Of a stretch of 64,000 bases of DNA, positions 34,201 through 43,804 are shown in pieces. Below the pieces are notes generated by a model. The model was not told the origin of the DNA. It did not search any database and saw only the letters and a list, made by a program, of their open reading frames with translations. Numbering within the stretch: the first letter of the stretch is position 1; each line of letters opens with the position of its first letter. A program made the translations under genes and the position numbers. The DNA comes from Trypanosoma brucei gambiense DAL972 (taxonomy: Eukaryota; Euglenozoa; Kinetoplastea; Trypanosomatida; Trypanosomatidae). Location: assembly GCF_000210295.1 (NCBI RefSeq), contig NC_026734.1:248001-312000 (forward strand), in the 5' to 3' direction.

Positions 34201-37200
34201 GAGGCCATAAAGCGAGAGGAAGCTGTGCTTCTGAAATACAAGGACGTTGCATTGGAGTTGTATGCGCCGGTGGCAATGGCTCTCCGCGCAAGTACCGCCT
34301 CGCCTCTCAGTCACGCAGCAATCGGTGTTTTAGTGTGTATGCATGAAATCGGGGCATCACCGTTGAACTGGGATGCTCGTCAGTTGCATGAATTGTTGCA
34401 GTCCGTCACCGCAGTATACATCGAGGCGGCAAACAGCACGGAGGAGGAACTGGGGCGGGCACTCACACTCTTTGGGCAAATTGGTGCGGTAGACCCGGCC
34501 ACAAAACCTGATACAGCCGCGATGAAAAAGAAAGATGATGAGGCGGCGATTCAAGATGAAGCGGACCTTGAGCTTACCTATGACTATACAAAGATTGTTT
34601 ACCGCAACCTAAGTCGCATGCTAGACCTGAGCTTGTCGGAAAGCGTGTGTGTGCAGTCGATGTGCACATTATTGCATCTTGTGAGGCTCACTACCGACCG
34701 AAAGGAACTGATTGGTGGAATGCACGCCATAAAGGCGATTCTTCAAATTGCCAGACGCGCCAATGATGCTCCTTTGCTTCGGATTGAAGCGCTCCACATA
34801 CTAGCAGCCATAACTTCGCTGAGGCACGAGAAGGTGTGCAAAACGCTTTTGCCGGAGCTGGTTACGCTGTTCGAGCAGCTGTGGTATCCCCAAGACCATG
34901 CACTCTTTCGCGCAGTTCTCAACCTCGTTAGCGCGCTGAAACCAGGAAACCTGACAGGAAAAGAGCAATCGGAGGTTTGGCCGTGGTTGTACCCGCGCCT
35001 TGTGGACGTTGCCCTCCAGGACCATACGGAAACCCGCGAGTTCTGCCTTCGTGTGGTGGGAATCATCCAGCACGCCAAGTATATCCCACCTCACTGTATT
35101 CCTATCGTGTTTCCTATGCTCACGCAGTTTGTTCAGCAAATGGATCAGTTGGCGGAGCTGCGCTCTCTTTCGCTCTGTGCGGCAATCCGAATCGTATGCA
35201 ACCTTCAGGCAGTGCAGCACCTACCCTCGCTGATGCACACTATCTGCACCCTTACGCGTCACTGTGACCTTACTGAGAACCTCGGGCCCCGCCTCTCCAC
35301 ACCGACGCTACATAGGTCGTTGAGGCTCCTTTCGAACACACATCCGAACGGTGAAGCGGATGTCAACGCACTGTGTGAGCGGTTGTGTGCCACAGGGAGT
35401 GAGGGAAGTGCGGATGCAGGTGGTTGTTTCACGAATGAAGGAGGCGAGACCTTGCCGACGTCAACACAGCCAAACTCGTCTTTCCATTGTGGTAACGGTG
35501 ATTACGCGTCTGCACCATATCTTGGGCAGTACACTCAAAAATGCCAGCAGCAACAGCAAGGGGGGACATATTTAGACCCCAACGACGACGAAGCGTACGA
35601 TACGCTGCCGCAGGGTCAGCAGGACATAACGGCATTTATGAAGCATGTAGAATTTGGGCTCCGAGCAAAGGATAACAAGTGGCGCGAATGGTTCGCAGAG
35701 TTTCAGAAGAACATGATAGTTGCCTCTCCGCACCCCGTCTTCCGTATTATGGTAGACCTCTTTGATAAGCACGAACCATTGAGGCGAAAGCTGTTCCATC
35801 CATCCTTTAAGTGTTTCTACGAGTCCCTGAATGCCGAGCATATGAAGAAGGTGAAAGATGTTCTCAACCTTGCCCTCAGGTCAAGTGATACCGAGGTTGT
35901 GTCCAAGTGCATTGGGCTTGCGGACTACCTCGACCATAACCCACCGAACATAAGTGAGTCCGTGCTACAACAACTGCGTCATCTGGAGGGCAATGAGCCT
36001 ATGGATGTGGGTAAGTTCACTAAACATAGCAATTTGCACGTCGGCAACGTGATTGCTGGAAGTAGAAGTCCAACACCCGCCTGTCGTCACGAACCTGGGG
36101 GGTATTACGCCTCCCACCACGGCCAGCTTTACAGAAATATCAGTGATAACTATAATTTTGAGTCTGTGTTGCACTCACTCAATTCACCCAAAACAGAAGG
36201 GCCCGTTTTCAACGAAGGCGTACGTCCGCCTTCTCATAAGGTTCAGGATGTGGGTAACGGAGAGCATGAAGTCACTGACAACGGGGGGACCGACAGCGGA
36301 TGTGGCGTTGAGCGGAATGGTAAGGAAGGTAGAAGTGAGAGTGAAAGTGGTGACGTCAATGGAAGCGCTCGCCGCCAGACCATGTTACCTGTGGCCAAGT
36401 CAATTGAGGGTGATACCAACGAGGGTCTAAGTTTTCTCGCTGGGCCAGTCGCGAGGCGCATAACGGTATCCGCACATCACACCACAAACGTTAATGCATC
36501 CGATGGCACTTTCCCCAACACCGGCGATGCAGAGGTTCACATTCGTGCCACAGCCATACCCAGCACAGTCAACCCACTGTTTACGAACGATAGCCTCGTA
36601 GAGGCTGCCCTTCGGACGCGGATGCCTGACAAGGCTATGAGTTATCTTGAGAACAAGTTACTCCCAGTTATGCAGAAGTATCGCTACGCCCACAGCGTAC
36701 CTAAGGAGGCTGTGCAGGCAGTCGTCCTCCCACTCGCCTCTCTCTACAGTCGGCTCGAAATGCAGGACTCAGTGGTCGGGCTTTTCCACGCGATGCGTTA
36801 CAAAAGCGATAATGAAGACGGGTTTGCCTATGAGTTATTGCAGTGGTGGGATGTGGCACAAGGCGTGTATGCAACCAAGGTACATGATTGCTGTGGAAGT
36901 TCGGCTCGTGATATTGATGGTTACGTGAGGATGCTCTGTCTGTGTGGAGAGTGGGAGCGCGCTCTGCAGGTCGTGAAGGACACCTACAAATCCCTCGACC
37001 AACCATCGTCCACCATTGCGCAGTCGGGTGCGATGGCAGCGTGGATCCTTGGTAAATGGGACGACGTGAAAATGTTGATAGAGCGGCTTCCAAACAAAGA
37101 GAAGGGAAATATTACGCTTCGACACTTCTTTCAAAACGCCACGCTTTTCCACCAAGAGTTCGGTTGCCGGGCACAATGGGATTGTGGGGTTCAGGACGGG

Positions 37201-39984
37201 CAGAGGCGCTTGGAGACTTCGCCCCAGGTAGAAGCCCTCCGCGCGTCTATCATGCGGGCGAAGATGGAGGTAGATGAGAGCCTTAAAACGTTGTTGCCAC
37301 TCAGTTACGCGCACGCATACGAAAACCTCACCATGTTGCAGCACTTCACCGAAATGGAGGAGCACATTGCCTACATGGAGTCGCGAACGGAGGAGTTTCG
37401 GGGCCAACTTCGGGAGCGTTGGAACCGTCGCTTCGCTGCACTGAAGCCGGATTCGCTTATGCCCAACCTACGGTCCCTTATGCTCCACTCGCTTGTGCTA
37501 AATGCGAGTGAAATGTCCGTGATGGTTGTCAACTTCTGTGAGCGGACTGGGACGAATTACCCTCAACTGTCAAAATGGGCTATGGAGTGGCTTAAGCAAG
37601 GCAAGTTTCCTCGTGCCAATCATTTAAGTCAGTCGTGTCACGTACTTCCTGCTACTCCGGTCAGTTTAGAGCCGTGTGTGGCCATAACATACATTGGCCA
37701 AGTGTGGAGTGGCGGTCAGCGGCAAAAGGCAGTGCAACTGATGGAGAATTTCCTGGAGGAAACGCATTCTACACTGGAAGAGCAGCAGCCAGCTGCCTAT
37801 GGTGTCGCGCAACTTCGTTTAGGTATGTGGAAGCAGGAGATGTTTGCAGATTCTTTTTGGAAGGTTGAACACCGCCAGGAAGTTTTACGGCACTTCCATG
37901 AGGCGGTACGCGCCGTGCCCGGAAGCTGTGAGGCGTGGCATAGTTGGGGGTTAATGAACTACCGAGTGCAGCAACGCGATTGCTCACTATCTCGTTATGA
38001 GCAGCGCCTCTTCGTCGAAGCCGCGCATCAGGGGTTTGTTGCGGCTATCTGCCGCAGTGCAAGTCCCTCTACTGCTCTTCCTGGCGTGATGCGTCTGCTT
38101 CAGTTGTGGGTTTTCCATAATGGAATGTCATTACTGAAGGAATCGGTGGCAGACAGCGTCGCCCGAATCCCCACTGATTATTGGGTACAGGCAATTCCGC
38201 AGCTGATCGGTCACTTGCGCAGCGCAAGCCACGATGTACGTGACGTTGTGAGTATGATTCTTCAACGACTGTGTGTTGCACATTCCCAAGCTGTTGTTTT
38301 TCCGCTGTTAGTTGTGCTTATGTCCGCTGATGGCGGTGGAGGGGAGACGCACTCTCGTCGGAAGGAGTTGGCGCGATCCATCATTAACAATCTTCCGAAG
38401 CGCATCCGCGCTGAGGCGGAGTTAGTAGCCACCCTCTTAATTAATGCATCGGCGACTCCCATTGAACGGATAGGGGAAAGTCTCAGTGCGGTGGCGACGG
38501 CATGGAACCCGAACGCAGAGTACGAAGAAGACAAGGAAGAGGTACGACGAAAACTAAGATATGTGCTTGATGTGTTCAATACTAACCGGCGTCAGCTGCT
38601 CTACAACGTGGGTGATATTGGCCAGTATGTGAGGATTGTCATGGAAGAGGACGCGTGCGGCCGCAGGGAGAAGGCAAGTGGCATCCTCACCCAACTAGTG
38701 GAAGAAATCACGAAGCACATTTCGGAGAAACTGGGAAAAGAGCCTCAGAAGGCGATGGAACCGCTACTGAACCTCCGCAATCTTTCAATAGCAGTGTTTG
38801 GAGAGTATGATATTCAGTACACCAACTTTCCTACTATCGCGTCGTTTAGTTCAAAGCTTGATGTTATTCCCTCTAAGAAGCGTCCACGCCGCATCCGCCT
38901 CAGCGGCTCTAACGGTTGCATGTACACATATTGCCTCAAGGGAAATGAAGATATACGTATGGATGAACGGGTCATGCAACTGTTTGGTATGGTGAATGTT
39001 CTATTAAGTGATGCCAAAACCGCGAAGAGTGCATTCATACACCGCTTCCCAGTAATCCCCATCAGTGATAACGTTGGCCTGCTCGGTTGGGTAGAGCACG
39101 CGAACACCATCAACAATACCATCTGTACTCACCGCAACACCATTTCAAAGGTACGAACGCATCATGAGTCCAACACCCTTAGGGCCTATGTTGAAACCAT
39201 CGGGAGTTGGGAGAAACTCAGCATGATACGTCGCACAGAAATACTGGACTACGTCATGTCGCAGAAGGATTGTGAAGCAGTGGATGTTGCGCGTGCCATG
39301 TGGCATCGGTCAAATACAGCGGAGCAATGGTTGGAGCGCCGCACGGCCTTCACGCAGTCGTTGGCCACCATGTCGATGGTTGGTTACGTGCTTGGGCTTG
39401 GGGATCGTCATCTGGGCAACATTCTCCTTTCGATGTCCACTGGAAAAATCGTACACATCGACTTTGGTGACAGCTTTGATGTTGGTCGGTTGCGCCATGT
39501 ACTTCCAGAAACCGTTCCATTCCGGCTCACGCGCATGCTAACGAATGCAATGGAAGTGTTTGGTGTGGACGGTGTTTTCCGTGCCTCATGCAACCGCACA
39601 CAGTCAACGCTGCACAAGAACGCAGACAGTATCATGGCGCTTCTCACCGCCTTCGTACACGACCCCATTGTTCAGCACAAGGGGAAAATGCGGAACATGA
39701 TGGAGAAGAGCCGCACCCCGCAGAACATTGTAGAGCGCATACGTAACAAACTTCGTGGGACGGAAATGGCGGTGAGGAATGCTGATACGGTGATATTTAA
39801 CACGGTGCTGGAGAGTTCACGAAGGCCGGACCTTCTCTACATGTCACATGCCTTCAATGATGTTGCGAAGCGGACGGTGGTGAATGGACGGACAACAGAG
39901 GAGCAGGTGTCGATGTTAATTGATGAGGCGACGCGATTGGAGAATTACGCCGCGCTCTACTTTGGATGGGGACCGCTGTGGTGA
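31273..39984 (+). CDS. TOR4: TOR-family PIKK kinase, probably TOR4
   Basis: 2903 residues, a typical TOR length. The N-terminal ~1700 residues are helical HEAT-like repeats interrupted by low-complexity inserts (for example ~490-560 and ~1380-1450). A FAT region spans roughly 1760-2390. The kinase domain has the ATP-binding Lys in 'LKGNEDIRMDERVMQLFGMVN' (K2556), catalytic Asp in 'GDRHLGN' (D2711) and metal-binding Asp in 'HIDFGD' (D2730). All three are intact. A FATC tail ends in GWGPLW, the TOR form of that motif. TOR kinases control growth and differentiation through TORC complexes. T. brucei has four; I recall TOR4 (TOR-like 2) on chromosome 1, a negative regulator of differentiation to the quiescent stumpy form. 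The calpain-like neighbourhood fits. The FRB segment (~2380-2490) lacks the aromatic residues of the rapamycin site. TOR-family identity is firm; the paralogue number rests on memory. Confidence 0.9.
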   Translation: MPRYTAMRRLGPVGHSGGISSNGVTTVGAVTASNVGNGVVNIGGDGSQGVAMGPGATDVASARPLLIVPNTTSAAGGSADVSDEEVDQLLRELERSVDSPQAAAVMRDAVWAIERRAFSSCDPHSRDYFLESRVRIILMSLSTTSDVKQLLLAVDFIEALLAVPYTNLQHRFTRLCRSLMNILRCGIEEPAREAQRVLKRMLVTDSQFGAYHTPLRSFITKELRDNCKVALMRLYGRAQQANVSFTPDFLSTMLAAEATAEISPRFITGTLRQQVLELASMLAGFSDLLLRRAAYRCMVVLFKNTSAMRRKEVVLENRRIINEAIRSLNLSHNSESSIISTLETLRALLSSRGVHCMDKQVNTLPQLCVLVTEQHRISKTTAVRNAVCDLVPVIAETDISSAARRTTYCAIIMEPVKNVRDDSNKDLELRNLAIFIQNVGYEVLDSTNRVNLDSIIQRYITRRGTEEECWHILAAICSSRARPETQRTHMCSKTSYIAMSSSSAMQKGCETIQGHQSGGEISLSAQELRSASAEAHSVCQLVGGESQNSCNSHELMQPVEALVRRCLPHMVHAVLSDEFVRYITIIQDHLPSLSSDLQTYLDQLVNRTLRNDKRKYCGGEVEDGALVAQVFAGDRLSTELGNSQPQEDIIQSSTLAYVTAMGRLAQYLLPTTLPEGGAINWQQSQGATSTTATDGNGQGYSLGSVETFCKSVVAGQPQLVSPESTLSSAAGATTAEVCSGAAPDSVGASELKIALEVFSKRQITSSDQLREVSDIIIQYQRHPDKRVRQQCCTTVIEALKCWARYSQSDRTSAYSSLVPDLLEVYLKNVAMELDPKVRLVEVTLLADAVELRMFLREKRIIDTLISFLHDISHVREKTMELLVTLAQDNHTGPSVETVQYSLLIVVESSVAALEYSSDPRILIRHMSDLQTVAKFSLRPLMGHLDRTFVACRRRLVEEVVPDTIALSTLKTLRTILEAIKREEAVLLKYKDVALELYAPVAMALRASTASPLSHAAIGVLVCMHEIGASPLNWDARQLHELLQSVTAVYIEAANSTEEELGRALTLFGQIGAVDPATKPDTAAMKKKDDEAAIQDEADLELTYDYTKIVYRNLSRMLDLSLSESVCVQSMCTLLHLVRLTTDRKELIGGMHAIKAILQIARRANDAPLLRIEALHILAAITSLRHEKVCKTLLPELVTLFEQLWYPQDHALFRAVLNLVSALKPGNLTGKEQSEVWPWLYPRLVDVALQDHTETREFCLRVVGIIQHAKYIPPHCIPIVFPMLTQFVQQMDQLAELRSLSLCAAIRIVCNLQAVQHLPSLMHTICTLTRHCDLTENLGPRLSTPTLHRSLRLLSNTHPNGEADVNALCERLCATGSEGSADAGGCFTNEGGETLPTSTQPNSSFHCGNGDYASAPYLGQYTQKCQQQQQGGTYLDPNDDEAYDTLPQGQQDITAFMKHVEFGLRAKDNKWREWFAEFQKNMIVASPHPVFRIMVDLFDKHEPLRRKLFHPSFKCFYESLNAEHMKKVKDVLNLALRSSDTEVVSKCIGLADYLDHNPPNISESVLQQLRHLEGNEPMDVGKFTKHSNLHVGNVIAGSRSPTPACRHEPGGYYASHHGQLYRNISDNYNFESVLHSLNSPKTEGPVFNEGVRPPSHKVQDVGNGEHEVTDNGGTDSGCGVERNGKEGRSESESGDVNGSARRQTMLPVAKSIEGDTNEGLSFLAGPVARRITVSAHHTTNVNASDGTFPNTGDAEVHIRATAIPSTVNPLFTNDSLVEAALRTRMPDKAMSYLENKLLPVMQKYRYAHSVPKEAVQAVVLPLASLYSRLEMQDSVVGLFHAMRYKSDNEDGFAYELLQWWDVAQGVYATKVHDCCGSSARDIDGYVRMLCLCGEWERALQVVKDTYKSLDQPSSTIAQSGAMAAWILGKWDDVKMLIERLPNKEKGNITLRHFFQNATLFHQEFGCRAQWDCGVQDGQRRLETSPQVEALRASIMRAKMEVDESLKTLLPLSYAHAYENLTMLQHFTEMEEHIAYMESRTEEFRGQLRERWNRRFAALKPDSLMPNLRSLMLHSLVLNASEMSVMVVNFCERTGTNYPQLSKWAMEWLKQGKFPRANHLSQSCHVLPATPVSLEPCVAITYIGQVWSGGQRQKAVQLMENFLEETHSTLEEQQPAAYGVAQLRLGMWKQEMFADSFWKVEHRQEVLRHFHEAVRAVPGSCEAWHSWGLMNYRVQQRDCSLSRYEQRLFVEAAHQGFVAAICRSASPSTALPGVMRLLQLWVFHNGMSLLKESVADSVARIPTDYWVQAIPQLIGHLRSASHDVRDVVSMILQRLCVAHSQAVVFPLLVVLMSADGGGGETHSRRKELARSIINNLPKRIRAEAELVATLLINASATPIERIGESLSAVATAWNPNAEYEEDKEEVRRKLRYVLDVFNTNRRQLLYNVGDIGQYVRIVMEEDACGRREKASGILTQLVEEITKHISEKLGKEPQKAMEPLLNLRNLSIAVFGEYDIQYTNFPTIASFSSKLDVIPSKKRPRRIRLSGSNGCMYTYCLKGNEDIRMDERVMQLFGMVNVLLSDAKTAKSAFIHRFPVIPISDNVGLLGWVEHANTINNTICTHRNTISKVRTHHESNTLRAYVETIGSWEKLSMIRRTEILDYVMSQKDCEAVDVARAMWHRSNTAEQWLERRTAFTQSLATMSMVGYVLGLGDRHLGNILLSMSTGKIVHIDFGDSFDVGRLRHVLPETVPFRLTRMLTNAMEVFGVDGVFRASCNRTQSTLHKNADSIMALLTAFVHDPIVQHKGKMRNMMEKSRTPQNIVERIRNKLRGTEMAVRNADTVIFNTVLESSRRPDLLYMSHAFNDVAKRTVVNGRTTEEQVSMLIDEATRLENYAALYFGWGPLW

Positions 39985-40744
39985 AGGGGACCTTGCTGCA
40001 ACTATGTGCACACTTATATTATTTCACTTAGTGTAAATATATATATTTATTTATTTATTTGTATACCTCAGTGCTTATTTCGTGCCCTTATCCTGCTCCC
40101 TTACGGTCACCTTACAGAGAAAAATAAAATTAAAATAAACCAATGATCCAATAAACAATAACAAAACGCATTAGTTACCCCCTCTTTCCCGCTTCGATTT
40201 TCGCTGTTTCTTTTTTTTTCCTTTTGTTTTTTGGGGGGTTTGGGGGTTTTTTCATCACCCCCAACCCCTATCTTCCTGTATTTCATTATTATTACTATCA
40301 CTGCAGTTCATGAAGTGTTTGTGGGCGCTGTTATCATTATGGTCCTTTTTTGTTTGTTTGTTTGTTTGTTGTTGTCGCTGATGGTGTTCCTCATGTTGAT
40401 TGAAACACGCCCCTGTGCATATGTGTGTGTGTGTGTGTGTTTGTTTGTTTGTTTGTTTGTTTGTTTGTTTGTTTGTTTGTTTGTTTTTTAACCTCATCCA
40501 ATTTCCCCACTACTGATGCTGCTGTTGCTAATAATAATAACAATAACAGTAATAATATCATCATTATTATTAAGAAATTATTCCTCTTTTTTCCCCTCCT
40601 TTTTGAGTCTTATTTTCTTTTCTATGAAGGAGAAAAGAAGAGAGACTTTTTTTGGAGTTACGGCAGAGGTAAAGTAAGTGGATGATTGAAGTGGGAAGGA
40701 GGGGTTGTTATTGACCTTTTTTTTTTTTAAAAAAAAAGACGAGA

Positions 40745-40783
<39 letters not shown>

Positions 40784-43700
40784 ACCGTTGTTCTTCAACC
40801 CTTGTTTTGTTACAAATCCTTCTTGTTTTCTTTTTGTTACCTCTTTCTTTATTTCTCTCCCTCTCTCTTCCTTCTCCCTAACGCGCGAACACAAACAGTT
40901 CTCAAACCTTCTGTTCCTCCCCTTTATCTCATTACCCTTCTTTCTTTTTCTTTTTGTTTTGTATTTTGGTTTATTTTTATTCTCCCCTTAACTGTCTACC
41001 CTTTCTTGTTTTGATTCCATTTTATATATCACAGCGCTCACATATTTACACCCAATACACGCAACTCTGCGCATTTCTCATACACGTACGTAGATATATT
41101 AAGGGAGAAAAAGTAAAAATAAAAATAAAAAAGAGAAAGACAAAGACAAAGAAGGGGACGAAGGGACTACTTTTAAAAAAAAAAAGTAATAATAACAAAA
41201 ACGAAATTAAGAAGATGAAGACGATGAAAATGAAAATGAGCGAAACGTAATTCCTCCAAACGGGACCACTAACGCCAGGGAATACACGCAATAAAAACAA
41301 CAACAAAAAAAAACAAAAACGAAAACATGAACGAAAATACAAAGTCAAAACTCAACTCAGGTGCATGCGGATGCGGAAGGGTCAAAAAAAAAAAAAGCAA
41401 ATCAAATCAAATCAAAATGGTGAAAAAGTGGTACGAGAGCACTTCGGAAAATTTGCTGCCGATGATTTATTTATATTTCCCCTCAGACAAGGAAGGAAAA
41501 AGAAATTAGGGAGTAGAATGAAGTGGAATGGAATGCTGGAAGTGTCGGACTTCATTTTTTCTTTAAAAAAAAAAAACAACAACAACAACAAAACAACTTA
41601 GCAAAACAAACGAACAAACAAAATCAGAAATATGCTCCAATAAATATAAGAGCGTCTACAAGCAAAAAAAAAAAAGAAAGAAATGGAAAGCAGTTAAGCG
41701 GAACCCCCAAAAATTGTAAGGTAAAATTTTTTAAAAAAATAGGAAAAGCAGTGAGAAATGGAATTGCGAATGGGGAGGACTAACATTCCACTGCGATCCA
41801 TCCGGTGTTTCTTTCGTGGAGAAGTGGTGGTGGGAAACGAACAACACAAAAAGAAAAGAGAAAAAGAAAAGGAAAGGAAAGGAAAACATAAGGGGGAGGC
41901 TTATCCCTTTTTTAATTTTTTTTTTAGTTTTGGTGTTTGGTTCCTTTGCTTCTTCTCCTTCTTTGTTTCGTTCTCCTTCTTAGCTTTCAAATATTACATA
42001 TTTCACTTGTATTTGCAATGATTTTGTTTCTTTATTTCGCCCACGTGACTTTGTTCCCGTTTGCTTTTTTCCTTTGGGAGTTGGTTTGTTTGTTTGTTTT
42101 TCCCCGCGCTGCTGCGAATAAATTGTCCATTCCTCCGCTCCTTCACCCGAATTCAGTCAATTATGATGTTTTGATTTTTATTTTTTGATTGTCGTTAATT
42201 TGTTGTTGCTCTTATTTTCTTATCGTCTTTTTTTTTTGTTGTTATTATTGGTTTGTTCATTCGTTTGTTTGCTGGCGTAATGGAGGTGAGACAACAGTTA
42301 CAGATTTTTCCCCCTCTTAATTTAGCATTCCGAAGTAAAATGTTTATAATGTTACTTATAGTTAATGCTCAGATATTATTATTATTATTATTATTGTCAG
42401 TATTTTGTATGTATTTTGTGTGACTATTGTTTTGTTGGTGTTGGTGCTCCCCTTTTATTGGTTGGTTATGAACGATATTCTTTCCATATTCAATGGAAAA
42501 TCGTTAGGTTCCCTTTAAATTTATTTATTATTATTATTACATGGTATGTCTTGTTTTAATATATTCTTTTCTTTTCTTTTTGTTATTTCCTTTTGTCTTT
42601 TCGTGTGTGTGTGCGTGTGTTTGTGTCTGTTTGTATTTAAATTAATATAATTGACGACACGGGTGGGAGGAGGACTTATAGAAGGAAGCAGAGGGTTTTT
42701 CAGATTTGTGTTTATGGTGGCAGCTTGGGGGAAAAAAGAGAGAGGGAGGGAGGGAGAGAGAGAGAGAGAGAGAAGGAATAAGAAAAAAAAAAATTAATTT
42801 TAAAAAAGAAAAGAAAAGGGGTCGTACAATTTATTAGTCAGGGAATGGATGTGCAGGGAAACAAGATGTAATAAAGGTCAAGGAAAATTAAAGAAGAAAA
42901 AGAAAAAAAAGATGTTTGTTCAATGATTGTTGGCATCCTTATTATCATCATCACGTATTTCTTTTTTCCCTTTACTTCTCCTTCACCGATTTTGTTGATT
43001 TATGTATTCATTCCCATATAAACCCACGACAATATTGTGAAAGAACCAGTGATAATGCGGTATTATGCATAGTAAAATCACGACAAAAGGAAAGTGAGGG
43101 AAAAAAAAAAGGAAGCAGAAAATTAAAGTAACGATTGAAATGACGTTTTTGGAATGGAAAGGAAGAGAAGGAAAGAGAAAAAAATATGAGCAAGATGGAA
43201 AAAAGCGAGGTTGGGGGAGGGAAAAAAAGGAAGAAAAAGTGAAATAAAATAAAATGGGAAACTGGCACAGTTTGTTTAGTAGGGTGTGAAGAAATGAATG
43301 TGCATGCCTCTCTCACTTTGCGTGCGTGTATGCTTTTTTTTTCTGTTTAGCGTCAATGGCTCAAGGTATGTAGAAGATCCTCAGCAGTGGTTCAGTCAGG
43401 TAAAGTAAAACAAAAAAAAAATAGAGGACAGTACAGGGAATCACGAATAAGAAAAAAAACTAGCAAGTATAGTTGACATCAAATATGTTTTGTTAGTTGC
43501 TTCCGATTTACCATTGTCATCATTATCATCTTGTTCTTTCTATATCGGAGTCTCCTCATTTTTTGCGGAGTGTCATCGCATTACGTTCATTCTTCCACAT
43601 ATTTCACTGCACACACGTACACTGCATCCGCTGCCTTCAAGAGAGAGGGGGGAAAAGAGGGAGAGCACCAAAGTGCCTTGGACGGGAAGCGAAAATAAGT

Positions 43701-43804
43701 AATAAGGAACATTAATAATCATAATAACAATAACAATAAAAGTTAGACGACGAAGAACAAAAAAAAAAGAAATAAAAAACACAAAAAGATAACAGAAACA
43801 GGAG
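39985..43804. other. Long intergenic region, microsatellite-rich
   Basis: 3.8 kb without a credible gene. (GT)n at 40422-40440 passes into (TTTG)n at 40439-40487. Other repeats are (TA)n at 40753-40780, AAC repeats at about 41575-41594, ATT repeats at about 42373-42396 and (AG)n at about 42750-42774. The + strand changes between T-rich and A-rich blocks, with an A-rich one at about 41100-41900. A possible acceptor AG for the J-protein gene is at about 43640-43641. Confidence 0.7.
40422..40487. repeat. Compound microsatellite (GT)n-(TTTG)n
   Basis: A pure GT run joins directly to about twelve TTTG units. It is the longest tetranucleotide array in the window. Confidence 0.95.

Noticed and set aside
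34743..35220. Antisense frames within the TOR-family gene
   Set aside because: Shadows of the sense codons; the sense frame has intact kinase and FATC motifs.
40255..40497. Minus-strand frame with repeated NKQTNKQT
   Set aside because: Pure translation of the (TTTG)n/(GT)n microsatellite.
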